From: [Clostridium] citroniae WAL-17108
GTDB lineage: Bacteria > Bacillota > Clostridia > Lachnospirales > Lachnospiraceae
NCBI RefSeq assembly: GCF_000233455.1
Contig: NZ_JH376421.1
Coordinates: 395,196 to 459,195, forward strand
DNA: 64,000 bases
Reading direction: 5' to 3'
Position numbers and translations under genes: made by a program. The notes under the pieces are model-generated. The model did no database searches. It saw only the letters and a program-made list of their open reading frames with translations, and was not told the origin of the DNA. Of this stretch, positions 9,514 to 16,970 are shown piece after piece (within the stretch, counting starts at the first letter, position 1; each line of letters begins with the position of its first letter).

Positions 9514-9542
9514 ATTGTACTACGGACAGATACTTTGTTCAA
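9514..9542 (-). promoter_or_regulatory. Promoter of the binding protein/GGDEF operon
   Basis: Minus strand TTGAAC (9542-9537) and TACAAT (9519-9514) with a 17-base spacer, about 45 bases upstream of the start. A second TATAAT lies just downstream. Confidence 0.55.
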
Positions 9543-9670
9543 GGAATTATCCGGGCTTTTTTTCACCCCTTGGGCACGAAAAAAAACCTTCGGTCCGCCT
9601 TGGAGGTCAGTGCCCGGACCCGCCATACATGCCCGGTATAATCCCGCCGGGAGGGGGAGTTATCAAAGGA

Positions 9671-9718
9671 CAGCCGGGAGCTGACCAGCATTTTACTGGC
9701 AGCTCCCGGCTGTTTCTT
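9671..9718. terminator. Strong hairpin ending the sugar-acid operon
   Basis: A perfect 13-base-pair stem (CAGCCGGGAGCTG at 9671-9683, complement at 9700-9712) with a loop that can itself pair CCAG/CTGG. TTTCTT follows on the plus strand and TCCTTTG on the minus strand. It most likely ends the minus-strand operon that stops at 9739. The rest of the 9471-9738 gap holds only the promoter of the binding-protein gene. Confidence 0.7.
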
Positions 9719-9738
9719 ATGTGACACTTAGTATTCTT

Positions 9739-9927
9739 CTAACGGGCAAGGTTGAGGATACGTACCACATCTTCCTTTCCAAGCTTTTCCAGACCTCCAA
9801 CCGGTCCGTCCATGGTGCATTTAGCTGCCAGTTCCTCCAACCGGCCTTCGTCTGCATTTTCCTCTGAAAGGGTGGTTGGCAGACCTGCTTCACGTACGTA
9901 TTTCATCCAGGCCGGAAATGTCCTCAT
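9739..9927 (-). pseudogene. C-terminal remnant of an iron-containing alcohol dehydrogenase
   Basis: A 62-codon frame that reads like only the C-terminal end of group III iron alcohol dehydrogenases: an A-G-L-P-T-T-L-S-E segment, an LEELAAKC helix, then GPVGGLEKLGKEDVVRIL. Full-length family members are near 380 residues, so the nucleotide and metal-binding domains are absent. The start ATG overlaps the aldolase stop (ATGA) and has TAAGG upstream, so it may still be translated by coupling. A reductase of this type would fit the pathway, for example reducing the semialdehyde released by the aldolase. The simplest reading is an internal deletion; a retained small protein cannot be excluded. Confidence 0.6.
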
Positions 9928-10718
9928 AACCTTACAGCCTTACGGACTTCATCCGCCATCTTATTCAGGGCTCTGAAATAAACCGTGGAATCCAGCTGTA
10001 TGGTAACGCTGTTATACCCCAGTGCATACCTCTGGGCAGCTGTTGTCTCATCATCCACATATATGATCCCGAATTTTCCTGCTGCCTTTACCGCCCTGAT
10101 GATCCTTTTAATGGCTTCTAAAAACCTTGGACTGTCAAATTCCGCCGGGATCCCCATGGACGCGCTCAGATCATAGGGACCCACAAAAATTCCGTCAATC
10201 CCATCCAGCGCCATGATCTCCTCGATCTGATCCAGGCATCCCACTGTCTCGCACTGGGGTATCAGGAGTTCTTTCTCATTGCACTCCTCAAACCAGGCCT
10301 TTGTACCCTGGTCCGTCTCATGGCCCAGGCCGTATTTTACAGAACGGCTCACAGCCACGCCACGGTCTCCTACAGGAAAATATTTTCCGTATTCCACAAT
10401 CTTTTTTGCTTCCTCCAGGGACTGCACATGGGGAATGATGATCCCCTTTGCGCCAATATCCAGCAATTTTAGAATGGAAGCCCTCCCACTGTCCCTGCTC
10501 CTGGCAAAGGGGGTTACCTTCCCCCCGCTGACGCCCTCCGCGGCACGGATCACATCCCCTGCGCTTTCGATATCATAGGGACCGTGTTCGCAGTCGATAA
10601 TAAAGTAATCCAGCTCAGTCTGGCCGATCACTTCCCCCACCGCTGCATGGCCCATCTCAAAAAAGGTCCCCACCGTAAGTTCCCCGGCCCTTGTTTTTTC
10701 CAAAAATCTGTTTATCAT
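9924..10718 (-). CDS. HpcH/HpaI-family aldolase (2-keto-3-deoxy sugar acid aldolase, GarL-like)
   Basis: A 264-residue class II pyruvate-dependent aldolase. Family residues are visible: IDCEHGPYD with His45, the metal ligand Glu157 (QCETVG) and Asp183 (VGPYDLSASMG). Relatives cleave 2-keto-3-deoxy or 5-keto-4-deoxy sugar acids to pyruvate and a short aldehyde such as tartronate semialdehyde. It lies directly downstream of a UxaA-family dehydratase whose product would be such a keto-deoxy acid, and in the same operon as a KdgT-type permease. The exact substrate is not determined by sequence. Confidence 0.88.
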   Translation of the reverse strand: MINRFLEKTRAGELTVGTFFEMGHAAVGEVIGQTELDYFIIDCEHGPYDIESAGDVIRAAEGVSGGKVTPFARSRDSGRASILKLLDIGAKGIIIPHVQSLEEAKKIVEYGKYFPVGDRGVAVSRSVKYGLGHETDQGTKAWFEECNEKELLIPQCETVGCLDQIEEIMALDGIDGIFVGPYDLSASMGIPAEFDSPRFLEAIKRIIRAVKAAGKFGIIYVDDETTAAQRYALGYNSVTIQLDSTVYFRALNKMADEVRKAVRL

Positions 10719-10754
10719 ATCCTGTACCCTTCTTTCATTGCTCCAATCACATAT

Positions 10755-11921
10755 TTATAAGTAATTACATGCCCGCATAATGGCAATCTCTTTAAAGCCA
10801 AGGCTTTCGGATTTGGTCAGCTTGCCGTTTGCCACATTTAACATCTCCTCAAACAGTTCTATGGAAAGCTCCTCAATGGTTGCTGTTCCGGATAATACGC
10901 CGCTGGCGTCAAAGTCAATATTGTCCTCCATATTGGCAAAGGTGAATTTATTGCCCGTAAGGCGGTATACGGGGGCAATGGGATTTCCTGTGGGAGTTCC
11001 CATGCCGGTTGTAAACAGGACCATCTGACATCCTCCGGCTGCCAGTCCCGCCACGGAAGCAGCGTCATTTCCAGGCGTGTCCATGATCACAAGGCCCTTT
11101 TGTGTGGGTTCCTGGGCATAGTCGATCACTTCCATAATGGTGCTGTGGCCGCCCTTGTGGATACAGCCCAGAGTCTTCTCCTCAATAGTGGTGATGCCGC
11201 TGCGCTTATTACCCTCACAGGGCTGCCCTCCCCGCATGTCCTCACCAACGATCCGGATGCTCTCCTCATAGCGGTTGATGATCTCATAGATCCTGTTTTT
11301 CACCGTCTCGTCCTTTGCACGGGCTGCCAGGATATGCTCTGCGCCGATCAGCTCCGTGGTTTCGCAGAGAACAGACACTGCCCGGCGCTCTGCCAGCATA
11401 TCGCTGACCCCGCCCACCACCGGGTTGGCCGCCAGTCCGGAGGTGGGATCAGACCCGCCGCAGTTTGTCCCGATGCGCAGCGCTGAGATGGGGGCTTCCT
11501 CCCTGGTCAGCATGGAGGCCTCGATCACAAATTCACGCGCGTAGCGGACCGCCTTTTCCATGGTTTTGATGGTTCCGCCCTCTTTCTGGATGATCAGGGT
11601 TTTCATGGGCTTATTGGTCAGCTTTTCAATGGCCTCCACCACAATATCCATCTGCGCCACCTCACATCCCAGAGAAATGACTACCGTGGCGTAGATGTTG
11701 GGATTTGCCGCAAATCCAGCCAGCACGTCCAGCGTATACTTAAAATCCTTCTCTGTCTGGGAACACCCATTCTGATTGTTAAAGGATACGGTTCCCGGAA
11801 CCGCATCACTTACCATACGGCACACATCCGATGCGCAGATGCTGGCCGGCAGGATCAGTACATTGTTCCTGATCCCCACTCTGCCGTCCGGCCTTTTATA
11901 TCCGTAAAATGTATCTTTCAT
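10755..11921 (-). CDS. UxaA-family dehydratase, large (C-terminal) subunit
   Basis: A 388-residue protein matching the catalytic part of altronate/galactarate dehydratases (GYKRPDGRVGIRNNVLI near the N-terminus, GCEVAQMD, GTNCGGSDPTSG, GNDAASVAGLAAGG). These are iron-dependent lyases that remove water from sugar acids. The small SAF-domain subunit is a separate gene 17 bases upstream. The same two-subunit split and size also occur in (R)-sulfolactate sulfo-lyase (SuyAB), so that chemistry is an alternative. The neighbouring aldolase and 2-keto-3-deoxygluconate-type permease favour a sugar-acid dehydratase. Confidence 0.87.
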   Translation of the reverse strand: MKDTFYGYKRPDGRVGIRNNVLILPASICASDVCRMVSDAVPGTVSFNNQNGCSQTEKDFKYTLDVLAGFAANPNIYATVVISLGCEVAQMDIVVEAIEKLTNKPMKTLIIQKEGGTIKTMEKAVRYAREFVIEASMLTREEAPISALRIGTNCGGSDPTSGLAANPVVGGVSDMLAERRAVSVLCETTELIGAEHILAARAKDETVKNRIYEIINRYEESIRIVGEDMRGGQPCEGNKRSGITTIEEKTLGCIHKGGHSTIMEVIDYAQEPTQKGLVIMDTPGNDAASVAGLAAGGCQMVLFTTGMGTPTGNPIAPVYRLTGNKFTFANMEDNIDFDASGVLSGTATIEELSIELFEEMLNVANGKLTKSESLGFKEIAIMRACNYL

Positions 11922-11938
11922 GATCTTTCTCCTCCTGC

Positions 11939-12217
11939 TTATAAGTCTTCCCGTTCACTGTCCAGGTTCTGTACATGCACATGTTCGCCCAGCTTAATAT
12001 CCTGGGTCGCAACTCCCAATTTCTCGCCGTACTTGAGAATATGGTCCCCCCTTTTGATATCGCGCACCGCCACCTTGTGATAGACCGGAACTTCGCTGAG
12101 AGATACCACACTGCGTTCCTCATCACCATACCGGTATGTAACCTTGTCCCCCACATGGATGGCCTCCAGTACCACGGCCACATCATCGTTTTTTTCAACA
12201 ATTAACGCATTATACAT
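11939..12217 (-). CDS. UxaA-family dehydratase, small SAF-domain subunit
   Basis: A 92-residue SAF-domain protein corresponding to the N-terminal part of altronate/galactarate dehydratase (DDVAVVLEAIHVGDKVTY, then IKRGDHILKYGEKLG and IKLGEHVHVQNLDS). It pairs with the large subunit encoded immediately downstream. GAGGAG precedes the ATG. In full-length UxaA and GarD these two parts are usually fused; here they are separate, as in SuyA/SuyB. Confidence 0.87.
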   Translation of the reverse strand: MYNALIVEKNDDVAVVLEAIHVGDKVTYRYGDEERSVVSLSEVPVYHKVAVRDIKRGDHILKYGEKLGVATQDIKLGEHVHVQNLDSEREDL

Positions 12218-12271
12218 GTCTTTTCTCCTCTCATTTATCTGTCTCCTGTTTACCCCTGTCTGTCTCCTATT

Positions 12272-13246
12272 TTACCATACTTCACCGGCATGTCCATTCA
12301 CCGGATTCTTGGGACTTCCAAACCGCTTGATCCAGGCGCTGGTTGCAATGGGGATCACAATGGCCGTTACCACCACCGCCGCCGCAATCTGCGTGGTTGC
12401 CTCGGCCACATAGGGCTGCCAGGCCGGATCAATAAGCGCGACCGCTGCCGGGGTGGCAATGGAATTGCCTGCAATGGTGGAAACCGCCAGCCCGGCATAA
12501 CCGCTGCGTTTGGAAATCTTACGGTCGCAGAATACGGTAAATGGACCGGCGATACACATGGCAAGGAGCCCTAGGATGATACCGGGAAGCCCGCCCTTTA
12601 CAATATTCATCAGATTAATGGATCCGCCCAATGTCAATCCCACAAAAGGAACCATCAAACCCACAAGAGGTGCAAAAAACTTGTTGCAGTCCTCATCCAG
12701 ATTGCCCAGGATCATGCCCACCACCAGGGGAACCAGCACGGCCACCAGCGACATCAGGGGAATGTTTGCCAGACCGGAAGCTCCCAAGGCAACCAGAGTC
12801 AGGAAGGGGCCATCGTTAAAGGTCAGCATACTTACTGCGGCACAGTCTGTTTTGTCACCATAGGTTGTCATAAGGGCCGTGTAAACACTGCCGTTACTGT
12901 TTGTGATAGCGCTGATCAATGCCAATGCTGTCAGTCCAAACAGTCCCTTGTCGCCAAATATGGCATTGATGGTCAAGCCGATCACCACGCCCGCCAAAAA
13001 CTTGGACAGGAGCAGTACGCCTCCTCTTTTTAAAACCTGGGGCATATCCCTGAATTTTAACATGGTGCCAATGCCAAGCAGCTGCACTCCCATAAACGAA
13101 GCCGCACCGGCATTGGAAAATGTGGCTGTAGTAAACGACCCGATCTGCAAAACCCGGGGGCAAAAGGTGTTGATTAAAATTCCCATAAAGAGAGGGACTA
13201 TCATCAGTCCTGCTGGAATCTTATTGATGGTTTTCATAATTTTCAT
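12272..13246 (-). CDS. kdgT: 2-keto-3-deoxygluconate permease family transporter (KdgT-like)
   Basis: A 324-residue polytopic membrane protein with about ten hydrophobic segments, starting MKIMKTINKIPAGLMIVPLF, the typical KdgT N-terminus. KdgT family members import 2-keto-3-deoxygluconate and related acids with protons. The ATG at 13246 has AAGGAG ten bases upstream; the frame extends eight codons further into that site. It is the first gene of the sugar-acid operon, divergent from the IclR regulator, and has a palindromic operator-like site upstream. Confidence 0.88.
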   Translation of the reverse strand: MKIMKTINKIPAGLMIVPLFMGILINTFCPRVLQIGSFTTATFSNAGAASFMGVQLLGIGTMLKFRDMPQVLKRGGVLLLSKFLAGVVIGLTINAIFGDKGLFGLTALALISAITNSNGSVYTALMTTYGDKTDCAAVSMLTFNDGPFLTLVALGASGLANIPLMSLVAVLVPLVVGMILGNLDEDCNKFFAPLVGLMVPFVGLTLGGSINLMNIVKGGLPGIILGLLAMCIAGPFTVFCDRKISKRSGYAGLAVSTIAGNSIATPAAVALIDPAWQPYVAEATTQIAAAVVVTAIVIPIATSAWIKRFGSPKNPVNGHAGEVW

Positions 13247-13282
13247 TTTATGCCTTCTCCTTTTTACCATTGTTTCTTATTG

Positions 13283-13510
13283 ACGTATATACGTTATATA
13301 GAATCTATTTAGGACCTATATTGATGATAGCACACCCTGATTTTTTTGTAAATATACCAAATAAAAATCTACAGATCAGATAATTTTTTGTATTTTATCT
13401 ATTCATATTAACTTATATACGTTATCCAGCTTTATATAAGTTAATATGGTCCATGTAATGATTTCATTTAAAACTTCATCTTGTAAAAGATAGCGTATAT
13501 GCGTTATAAT
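13283..13510. promoter_or_regulatory. Divergent control region with three IclR operator-like repeats and the iclR promoter
   Basis: Three copies of a yCGTATATrCGTTAT-like element: 13283-13297 (contains the perfect palindrome ACGTATATACGT, 13283-13294, next to the kdgT promoter area), 13411-13425, and 13493-13507. The third lies in the spacer/-10 of a promoter for the regulator: TTGTAA (13481-13486), 18 bases, TATAAT (13505-13510). This layout fits an IclR-type repressor acting on the operon and on itself. The whole 13247-13553 gap is this control region. Confidence 0.65.
13405..13447. repeat. 15-bp perfect inverted repeat between kdgT and iclR
   Basis: ATATTAACTTATATA (13405-13419) and its exact complement (13433-13447) flank 13 bases. 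There is no T-run. It overlaps the middle operator-like copy and may add a second, differently spaced regulator-binding site. Confidence 0.7.
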
Positions 13511-13553
13511 TGAGAAGAAATAATAGAAAACATATTGCGAAAGGGAGCCTGCC

Positions 13554-14327
13554 ATGAACATACATAATGCCGTTAACCGCGCTTTAGAGGTTTTAGAATA
13601 CCTCGCTTCCAGGAAACAGCCTGCCACGCTTACAGAGATCTGCCAGCATCTGGATGCGCCCAAGACAAGCATGAATCCCATTATATACACCCTGCTTGCC
13701 AGGAAATTTATTATATACGATCCCGCATCCCACACCTATGCCCTTGGATCCGCCCTGTACAAAATCGGAAACGAATACCTGGAAAAATTTGATATCCTGA
13801 AATATGTCCGCCGGGTCATGGATGACATTGTTTCCATCTGTTCCGAAACCTGCTACTTTGCAACCCTGGACGGTCCCAATGTCAACTATCTGTTAAAAGC
13901 GGATTCCACTGAGAAAATACGGATGGTGTCCTCCATCGGAACCACATTTCCTGCCTATGCCACGGCCCTTGGCAAATGTATGCTGATCCAGTATTCCATT
14001 GATGAGATAGAGCAGCTGTATCCCGAAGGCTTAAAGCCCCTGACGCCTAAGACCATAACAAACTTTAATGTATTGATGAAAGAGCTGTCAGATGTAAAAC
14101 ACAAGGGATTTGCCTGTGACGATGAGGAAAGCTACCTGGATGTACAGTGCCGGGCGGTTCCCATCTGCCGGAATGGGGCGGTGATCGCGTCTTTGAGTAT
14201 CAGCACCCCGGCCTTCCGTTTCACCAGCCGGAAGGAAGAACTGATCTTAAAGACACTTCTTCAAAAGAAAAGCGTCATTGAACAGACCTTAAATGACAGT
14301 CAGGTGGATCTGTCCGTTCTTTTATAA
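13554..14327 (+). CDS. IclR-family transcriptional regulator
   Basis: A 257-residue regulator with an N-terminal winged HTH (VLEYLASRKQPATLTEICQ, then APKTSMNPIIYTLLARKFI) and a C-terminal IclR effector domain (ATALGKCMLIQ, then DEESYLDVQCRAVPI and ASLSISTPAFRF). It is divergent from the sugar-acid operon and is its likely regulator, with a pathway sugar acid or keto acid as effector. AAAGGGAG precedes the ATG. An operator-like repeat overlaps its own promoter, which suggests autoregulation. Confidence 0.92.
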   Translation: MNIHNAVNRALEVLEYLASRKQPATLTEICQHLDAPKTSMNPIIYTLLARKFIIYDPASHTYALGSALYKIGNEYLEKFDILKYVRRVMDDIVSICSETCYFATLDGPNVNYLLKADSTEKIRMVSSIGTTFPAYATALGKCMLIQYSIDEIEQLYPEGLKPLTPKTITNFNVLMKELSDVKHKGFACDDEESYLDVQCRAVPICRNGAVIASLSISTPAFRFTSRKEELILKTLLQKKSVIEQTLNDSQVDLSVLL

Positions 14328-14364
14328 ACTATTGGCCCGGGCGGCAGCAAAAAAACGGCACACG

Positions 14365-14400
14365 AAAAAAGCCTTCCCACTTAAACGGGAAAGGCTTTTT
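14365..14400. terminator. Bidirectional terminator between iclR and apt
   Basis: GCCTTCCC (14371-14378) and GGGAAAGGC (14387-14395) pair with one bulged A. A six-A tract precedes and five Ts follow, so it can serve both converging genes. Confidence 0.8.
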
Positions 14401-14431
14401 AGATTATCTGCAGATATCCGCATACACTGAT

Positions 14432-14956
14432 CTATTTTCCTTCATATATAATAGCGGAATCCACATCATAACCTTTCAGGTGCTCCCGCCCGTTCAGTCC
14501 GGCAAGTTCCATTACAAAGCAGATCTTCACAACCACGCCCCCCAGCTGTTCGATCAGCTTTATGATCGCCTCAGTGGTGCCTCCCGTGGCTATAAGGTCA
14601 TCCACGATCACCACTCTCTGGCCAGGCTTGATGGCATCCTTGTGGATCTCGATGGTGGCGGTTCCGTACTCCAGTTCATAATCCATGGAAATGGTCTCGC
14701 AGGGAAGCTTACCCTGTTTGCGCACAGGCACAAAGCTCTTATGCTGTGCATAAGCTACCGGTACCCCGAAGATAAATCCCCTGGACTCCGGCCCAATTAC
14801 CACATCATAGTCCAGGTCCTCCACCATATGGATCAGGCTGTCCACTGCCAGATGCAGCCCATCCGCATCCTGAAGGATACTGGTCACATCCCTGAAAATG
14901 ATTCCCGGCTCCGGAAAATCCGGTATGCTTCTCACATACTCTTCCAATTTCTTCAT
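14432..14956 (-). CDS. apt: Adenine phosphoribosyltransferase
   Basis: A 174-residue type I phosphoribosyltransferase that makes AMP from adenine and PRPP. The PRPP-binding loop is VVIVDDLIATGGTTEA (115-130), the pyrophosphate-loop region is GPESRGFIFG and the N-terminus KLEEYVRSIPDFPEPGI is typical of Apt. Length matches the family. It is monocistronic here, with a strong AGAGG ribosome binding site, and converges on iclR through a shared terminator. Confidence 0.96.
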   Translation of the reverse strand: MKKLEEYVRSIPDFPEPGIIFRDVTSILQDADGLHLAVDSLIHMVEDLDYDVVIGPESRGFIFGVPVAYAQHKSFVPVRKQGKLPCETISMDYELEYGTATIEIHKDAIKPGQRVVIVDDLIATGGTTEAIIKLIEQLGGVVVKICFVMELAGLNGREHLKGYDVDSAIIYEGK

Positions 14957-15045
14957 CTTATTACCTCTTTTCTATCTCTGCCTTTTACTTACCCTCAGCG
15001 GACAAGGGGACCCACGGTTTTGCCCTGGTCCTTTTACCACTACAT

Positions 15046-15191
15046 TATACTTGTTTCCCAGAATACTGTAAACCCCTGCAATGCAAACTCCATCGCAGGT
15101 TCCAGGCTGTTTTCAATGCCTGTTTTATGAGATTGTCTATTGAAGGTTGCGGCTGTTTTCAGTATAATAGTACTGGAAACAGCTTTTTTTT
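15046..15191 (+). ncRNA. Candidate short RNA or attenuated leader ahead of the DeoR gene
   Basis: A strong plus-strand terminator lies between divergent apt and deoR, although no plus-strand gene precedes it. Its stem is GCTGTTTTCAGTA (15152-15164) with 15171-15183 (one G-T pair), loop TAATAG, then at least seven Ts. A -10-like TATACT lies at 15046-15051, but no good -35 is seen. A weaker CAGGC/GCCTG hairpin lies around 15104-15122. This could be a roughly 130-base small RNA, or a leader in which termination limits deoR transcription. Confidence 0.45.
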
Positions 15192-15192
15192 G

Positions 15193-15214
15193 CGCATTTC
15201 TGCAATATTTTGCT
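15193..15214 (+). promoter_or_regulatory. DeoR operator candidate, copy 1
   Basis: CGCATTTCTGCAATATTTTGCT lies 18 bases upstream of the DeoR start. The part TTCTGCAATATTTTGCT recurs exactly upstream of the transaldolase gene (16088-16104). A site this close to the regulator's own start suggests autorepression. Confidence 0.6.
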
Positions 15215-15231
15215 GGAAAGGAATAGATAAT

Positions 15232-15981
15232 ATGTTAAAAGAAGAACGTCAAGCATTGATACTAAACAAGCTCCACTCCTCCGGCAAGGTGGTGGTCAGC
15301 CGTCTGGCCGTGGAGCTGGGTGTATCCGAGGATACCATCCGCAGGGACCTGCTGGATCTGGATCAGAAGGGACAGGTAAAGCGCGTATTTGGAGGCGCCA
15401 TCCCCATGGAGCGTCCGGTGATCAATTTCTTTGACCGGGAGACCACGGACATTGAGCTGAAGCAGCGTCTGGTGTCAAAAGCCCTGGGCTTTCTGGAGCA
15501 GGACCAGCTGGTGGCCATTGACGGCAGCAGCACCAACCTCCAGTTTGCCAAGAACATCCCCAACGGCCTGAAACTAACCGTGCTCACCAACAGCTACTCC
15601 ATTGCCCATGCCTGTTCCATGAAAGAGCAGGTGAATGTGATCGTCCTGGGCGGGAATCTCCTGAAGGAATCCATGACCAATGTGGGCGAAACAGCTGCCA
15701 GCCAGGCGTCCCTCTACCATCCGGACCTGTGTTTTATGGGTGTGTACGCCATCCATCCCGAGTACGGCATGACCATTCCTTACCCGGATGAGGTCAGCAT
15801 CAAGCGCCAGCTGATCGAGACATCCAGGCGCGTGATCGCCCTGGTCAATCCCATTAAGCTGAACACCGTATCCAGATACCATGTGTGCGGGATCGAAGCC
15901 TTCACCACCTTGATCACGGACAATGATGTCTCGGGGGAGATGGCTGTGGATTATAAGAATAAGGGATTGGACTTTATATAG
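15232..15981 (+). CDS. DeoR-family transcriptional regulator
   Basis: A 249-residue repressor starting MLKEERQALILNKL, with the DeoR HTH (VVVSRLAVELGVSEDTIRRD, about 20-42) and a C-terminal sugar-phosphate sensor domain of the DeoRC type (AIDGSSTNLQFAKNI, LTNSYSIAHA, VIVLGGNLL). The frame extends upstream to 15127, but that part runs through the terminator hairpin; GGAAAGGA precedes the ATG at 15232. The adjacent transaldolase gene and the shared operator candidate suggest it controls pentose or hexose phosphate metabolism. Confidence 0.92.
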   Translation: MLKEERQALILNKLHSSGKVVVSRLAVELGVSEDTIRRDLLDLDQKGQVKRVFGGAIPMERPVINFFDRETTDIELKQRLVSKALGFLEQDQLVAIDGSSTNLQFAKNIPNGLKLTVLTNSYSIAHACSMKEQVNVIVLGGNLLKESMTNVGETAASQASLYHPDLCFMGVYAIHPEYGMTIPYPDEVSIKRQLIETSRRVIALVNPIKLNTVSRYHVCGIEAFTTLITDNDVSGEMAVDYKNKGLDFI

Positions 15982-15983
15982 AT

Positions 15984-16020
15984 ATAACGCATCTGTTTGC
16001 CGGACTTTGCGTTATTTCTG
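15984..16020 (+). terminator. Terminator-like hairpin after deoR
   Basis: ATAACGCA (15984-15991) and TGCGTTAT (16008-16015) form an eight-base-pair stem with a 16-base loop, then TTCTGCGTTTTT. It would separate deoR from the transaldolase promoter. Confidence 0.5.
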
Positions 16021-16080
16021 CGTTTTTCAAAGTGTTATTTTCTATTTTACCGTTTCTCTTCTGTTAAAATCGCATATTAA

Positions 16081-16131
16081 CGCATTTTTCTGCAATATTT
16101 TGCTTGACATTGTGGGTATATGCGATATAAT
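16081..16131 (+). promoter_or_regulatory. Transaldolase promoter with DeoR operator candidate, copy 2
   Basis: TTGACA (16104-16109), 16 bases, TATAAT (16126-16131). Directly upstream and touching the -35 is CGCATTTTTCTGCAATATTTTGCT (16081-16104), the second copy of the element found before deoR. A bound DeoR protein here would block polymerase. Confidence 0.72.
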
Positions 16132-16197
16132 ACACTTAGAAAATATAAAGGTGAGGGCAGGAAAACCTGTCCGGGATCATTCAGGAGGGTATTTACT

Positions 16198-16851
16198 ATG
16201 AAATTTTTTGTTGACACAGCCAATGTAGAAGACATCAAAAAAGCCAATGATATGGGCATTATCTGCGGCGTTACCACCAATCCGTCCCTGATCGCAAAAG
16301 AGGGCAGGGATTTCGCAGAGGTCATCAAAGAGATCACCTCGATCGTGGACGGCCCCATCAGCGGCGAGGTTAAGGCTACCACAGTTGACGCAGAAGGCAT
16401 GATCAAAGAAGGACGGGAGATCGCTGCCATCCATCCCAACATGGTTGTTAAGATCCCCATGACCATTGAAGGATTAAAGGCTGTCAAGGTTCTGAACGCC
16501 GAGGGCATAAAGACCAATGTGACCCTGGTATTTACCGCTGCACAGGCCCTGCTGGCTGCAAGGGCAGGCGCTTCCTACGTATCTCCTTTCCTGGGACGTC
16601 TGGATGACATTTCCATGCCTGGTATTGACCTGATTTATGATATCACTGAGATCTTCCAGATGCACAACATTGAGACAGAGATCATTGCTGCCAGCGTCCG
16701 CAATCCTATTCATGTGATCGACTGCGCAAAGGCAGGGGCTGACATTGCAACGGTTCCTTACAGCGTACTGGCTCAGATGACCAAGCATCCTCTGACCGAC
16801 CAGGGCATTGCCAAGTTCCAGGCTGACTATAAGGCAGTGTTTGGAGAGTAA
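16198..16851 (+). CDS. Small transaldolase / fructose-6-phosphate aldolase (TalC/FSA type)
   Basis: A 217-residue class I aldolase, the short transaldolase form. The N-terminus [20 protein letters not shown] and [13 protein letters not shown] are signature segments; the Schiff-base lysine is Lys85 (VVKIPMT). It exchanges dihydroxyacetone units between sugar phosphates in the non-oxidative pentose phosphate pathway, or cleaves fructose-6-phosphate in the FSA subgroup. TCAGGAGGG lies before the ATG at 16198; the frame is open upstream but without a site. A strong sigma-A promoter with a DeoR-type operator precedes it. Confidence 0.94.
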   Translation: MKFFVDTANVEDIKKANDMGIICGVTTNPSLIAKEGRDFAEVIKEITSIVDGPISGEVKATTVDAEGMIKEGREIAAIHPNMVVKIPMTIEGLKAVKVLNAEGIKTNVTLVFTAAQALLAARAGASYVSPFLGRLDDISMPGIDLIYDITEIFQMHNIETEIIAASVRNPIHVIDCAKAGADIATVPYSVLAQMTKHPLTDQGIAKFQADYKAVFGE

Positions 16852-16881
16852 GCAGAAGATATAATCAAATTAAAATGTTAC

Positions 16882-16922
16882 AAAACCGGGGACGCCGTAC
16901 AATCTGGCATCCCCGGTTTTAT
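16882..16922. terminator. Strong terminator after the transaldolase gene, followed by short repeats
   Basis: AAAACCGGGGA (16882-16892) pairs with TCCCCGGTTTT (16910-16920), with further GCC/GGC pairing inside. It is symmetrical enough to serve the convergent PTS operon too. The 3' arm CCCGGTTTTA is repeated twice more at 16926-16948, a short tandem array. Confidence 0.8.
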
Positions 16923-16970
16923 ATTCCCGGTTTTATACTCCCGGTTTTAATTTCTACTCCCCGCCGGTCA

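Noticed and set aside
16910..16948. CCCGGTTTTA repeats as a possible CRISPR-like or functional array
   Set aside because: Only three 10-base copies with 3-base spacers; looks like slippage duplication of the terminator arm.
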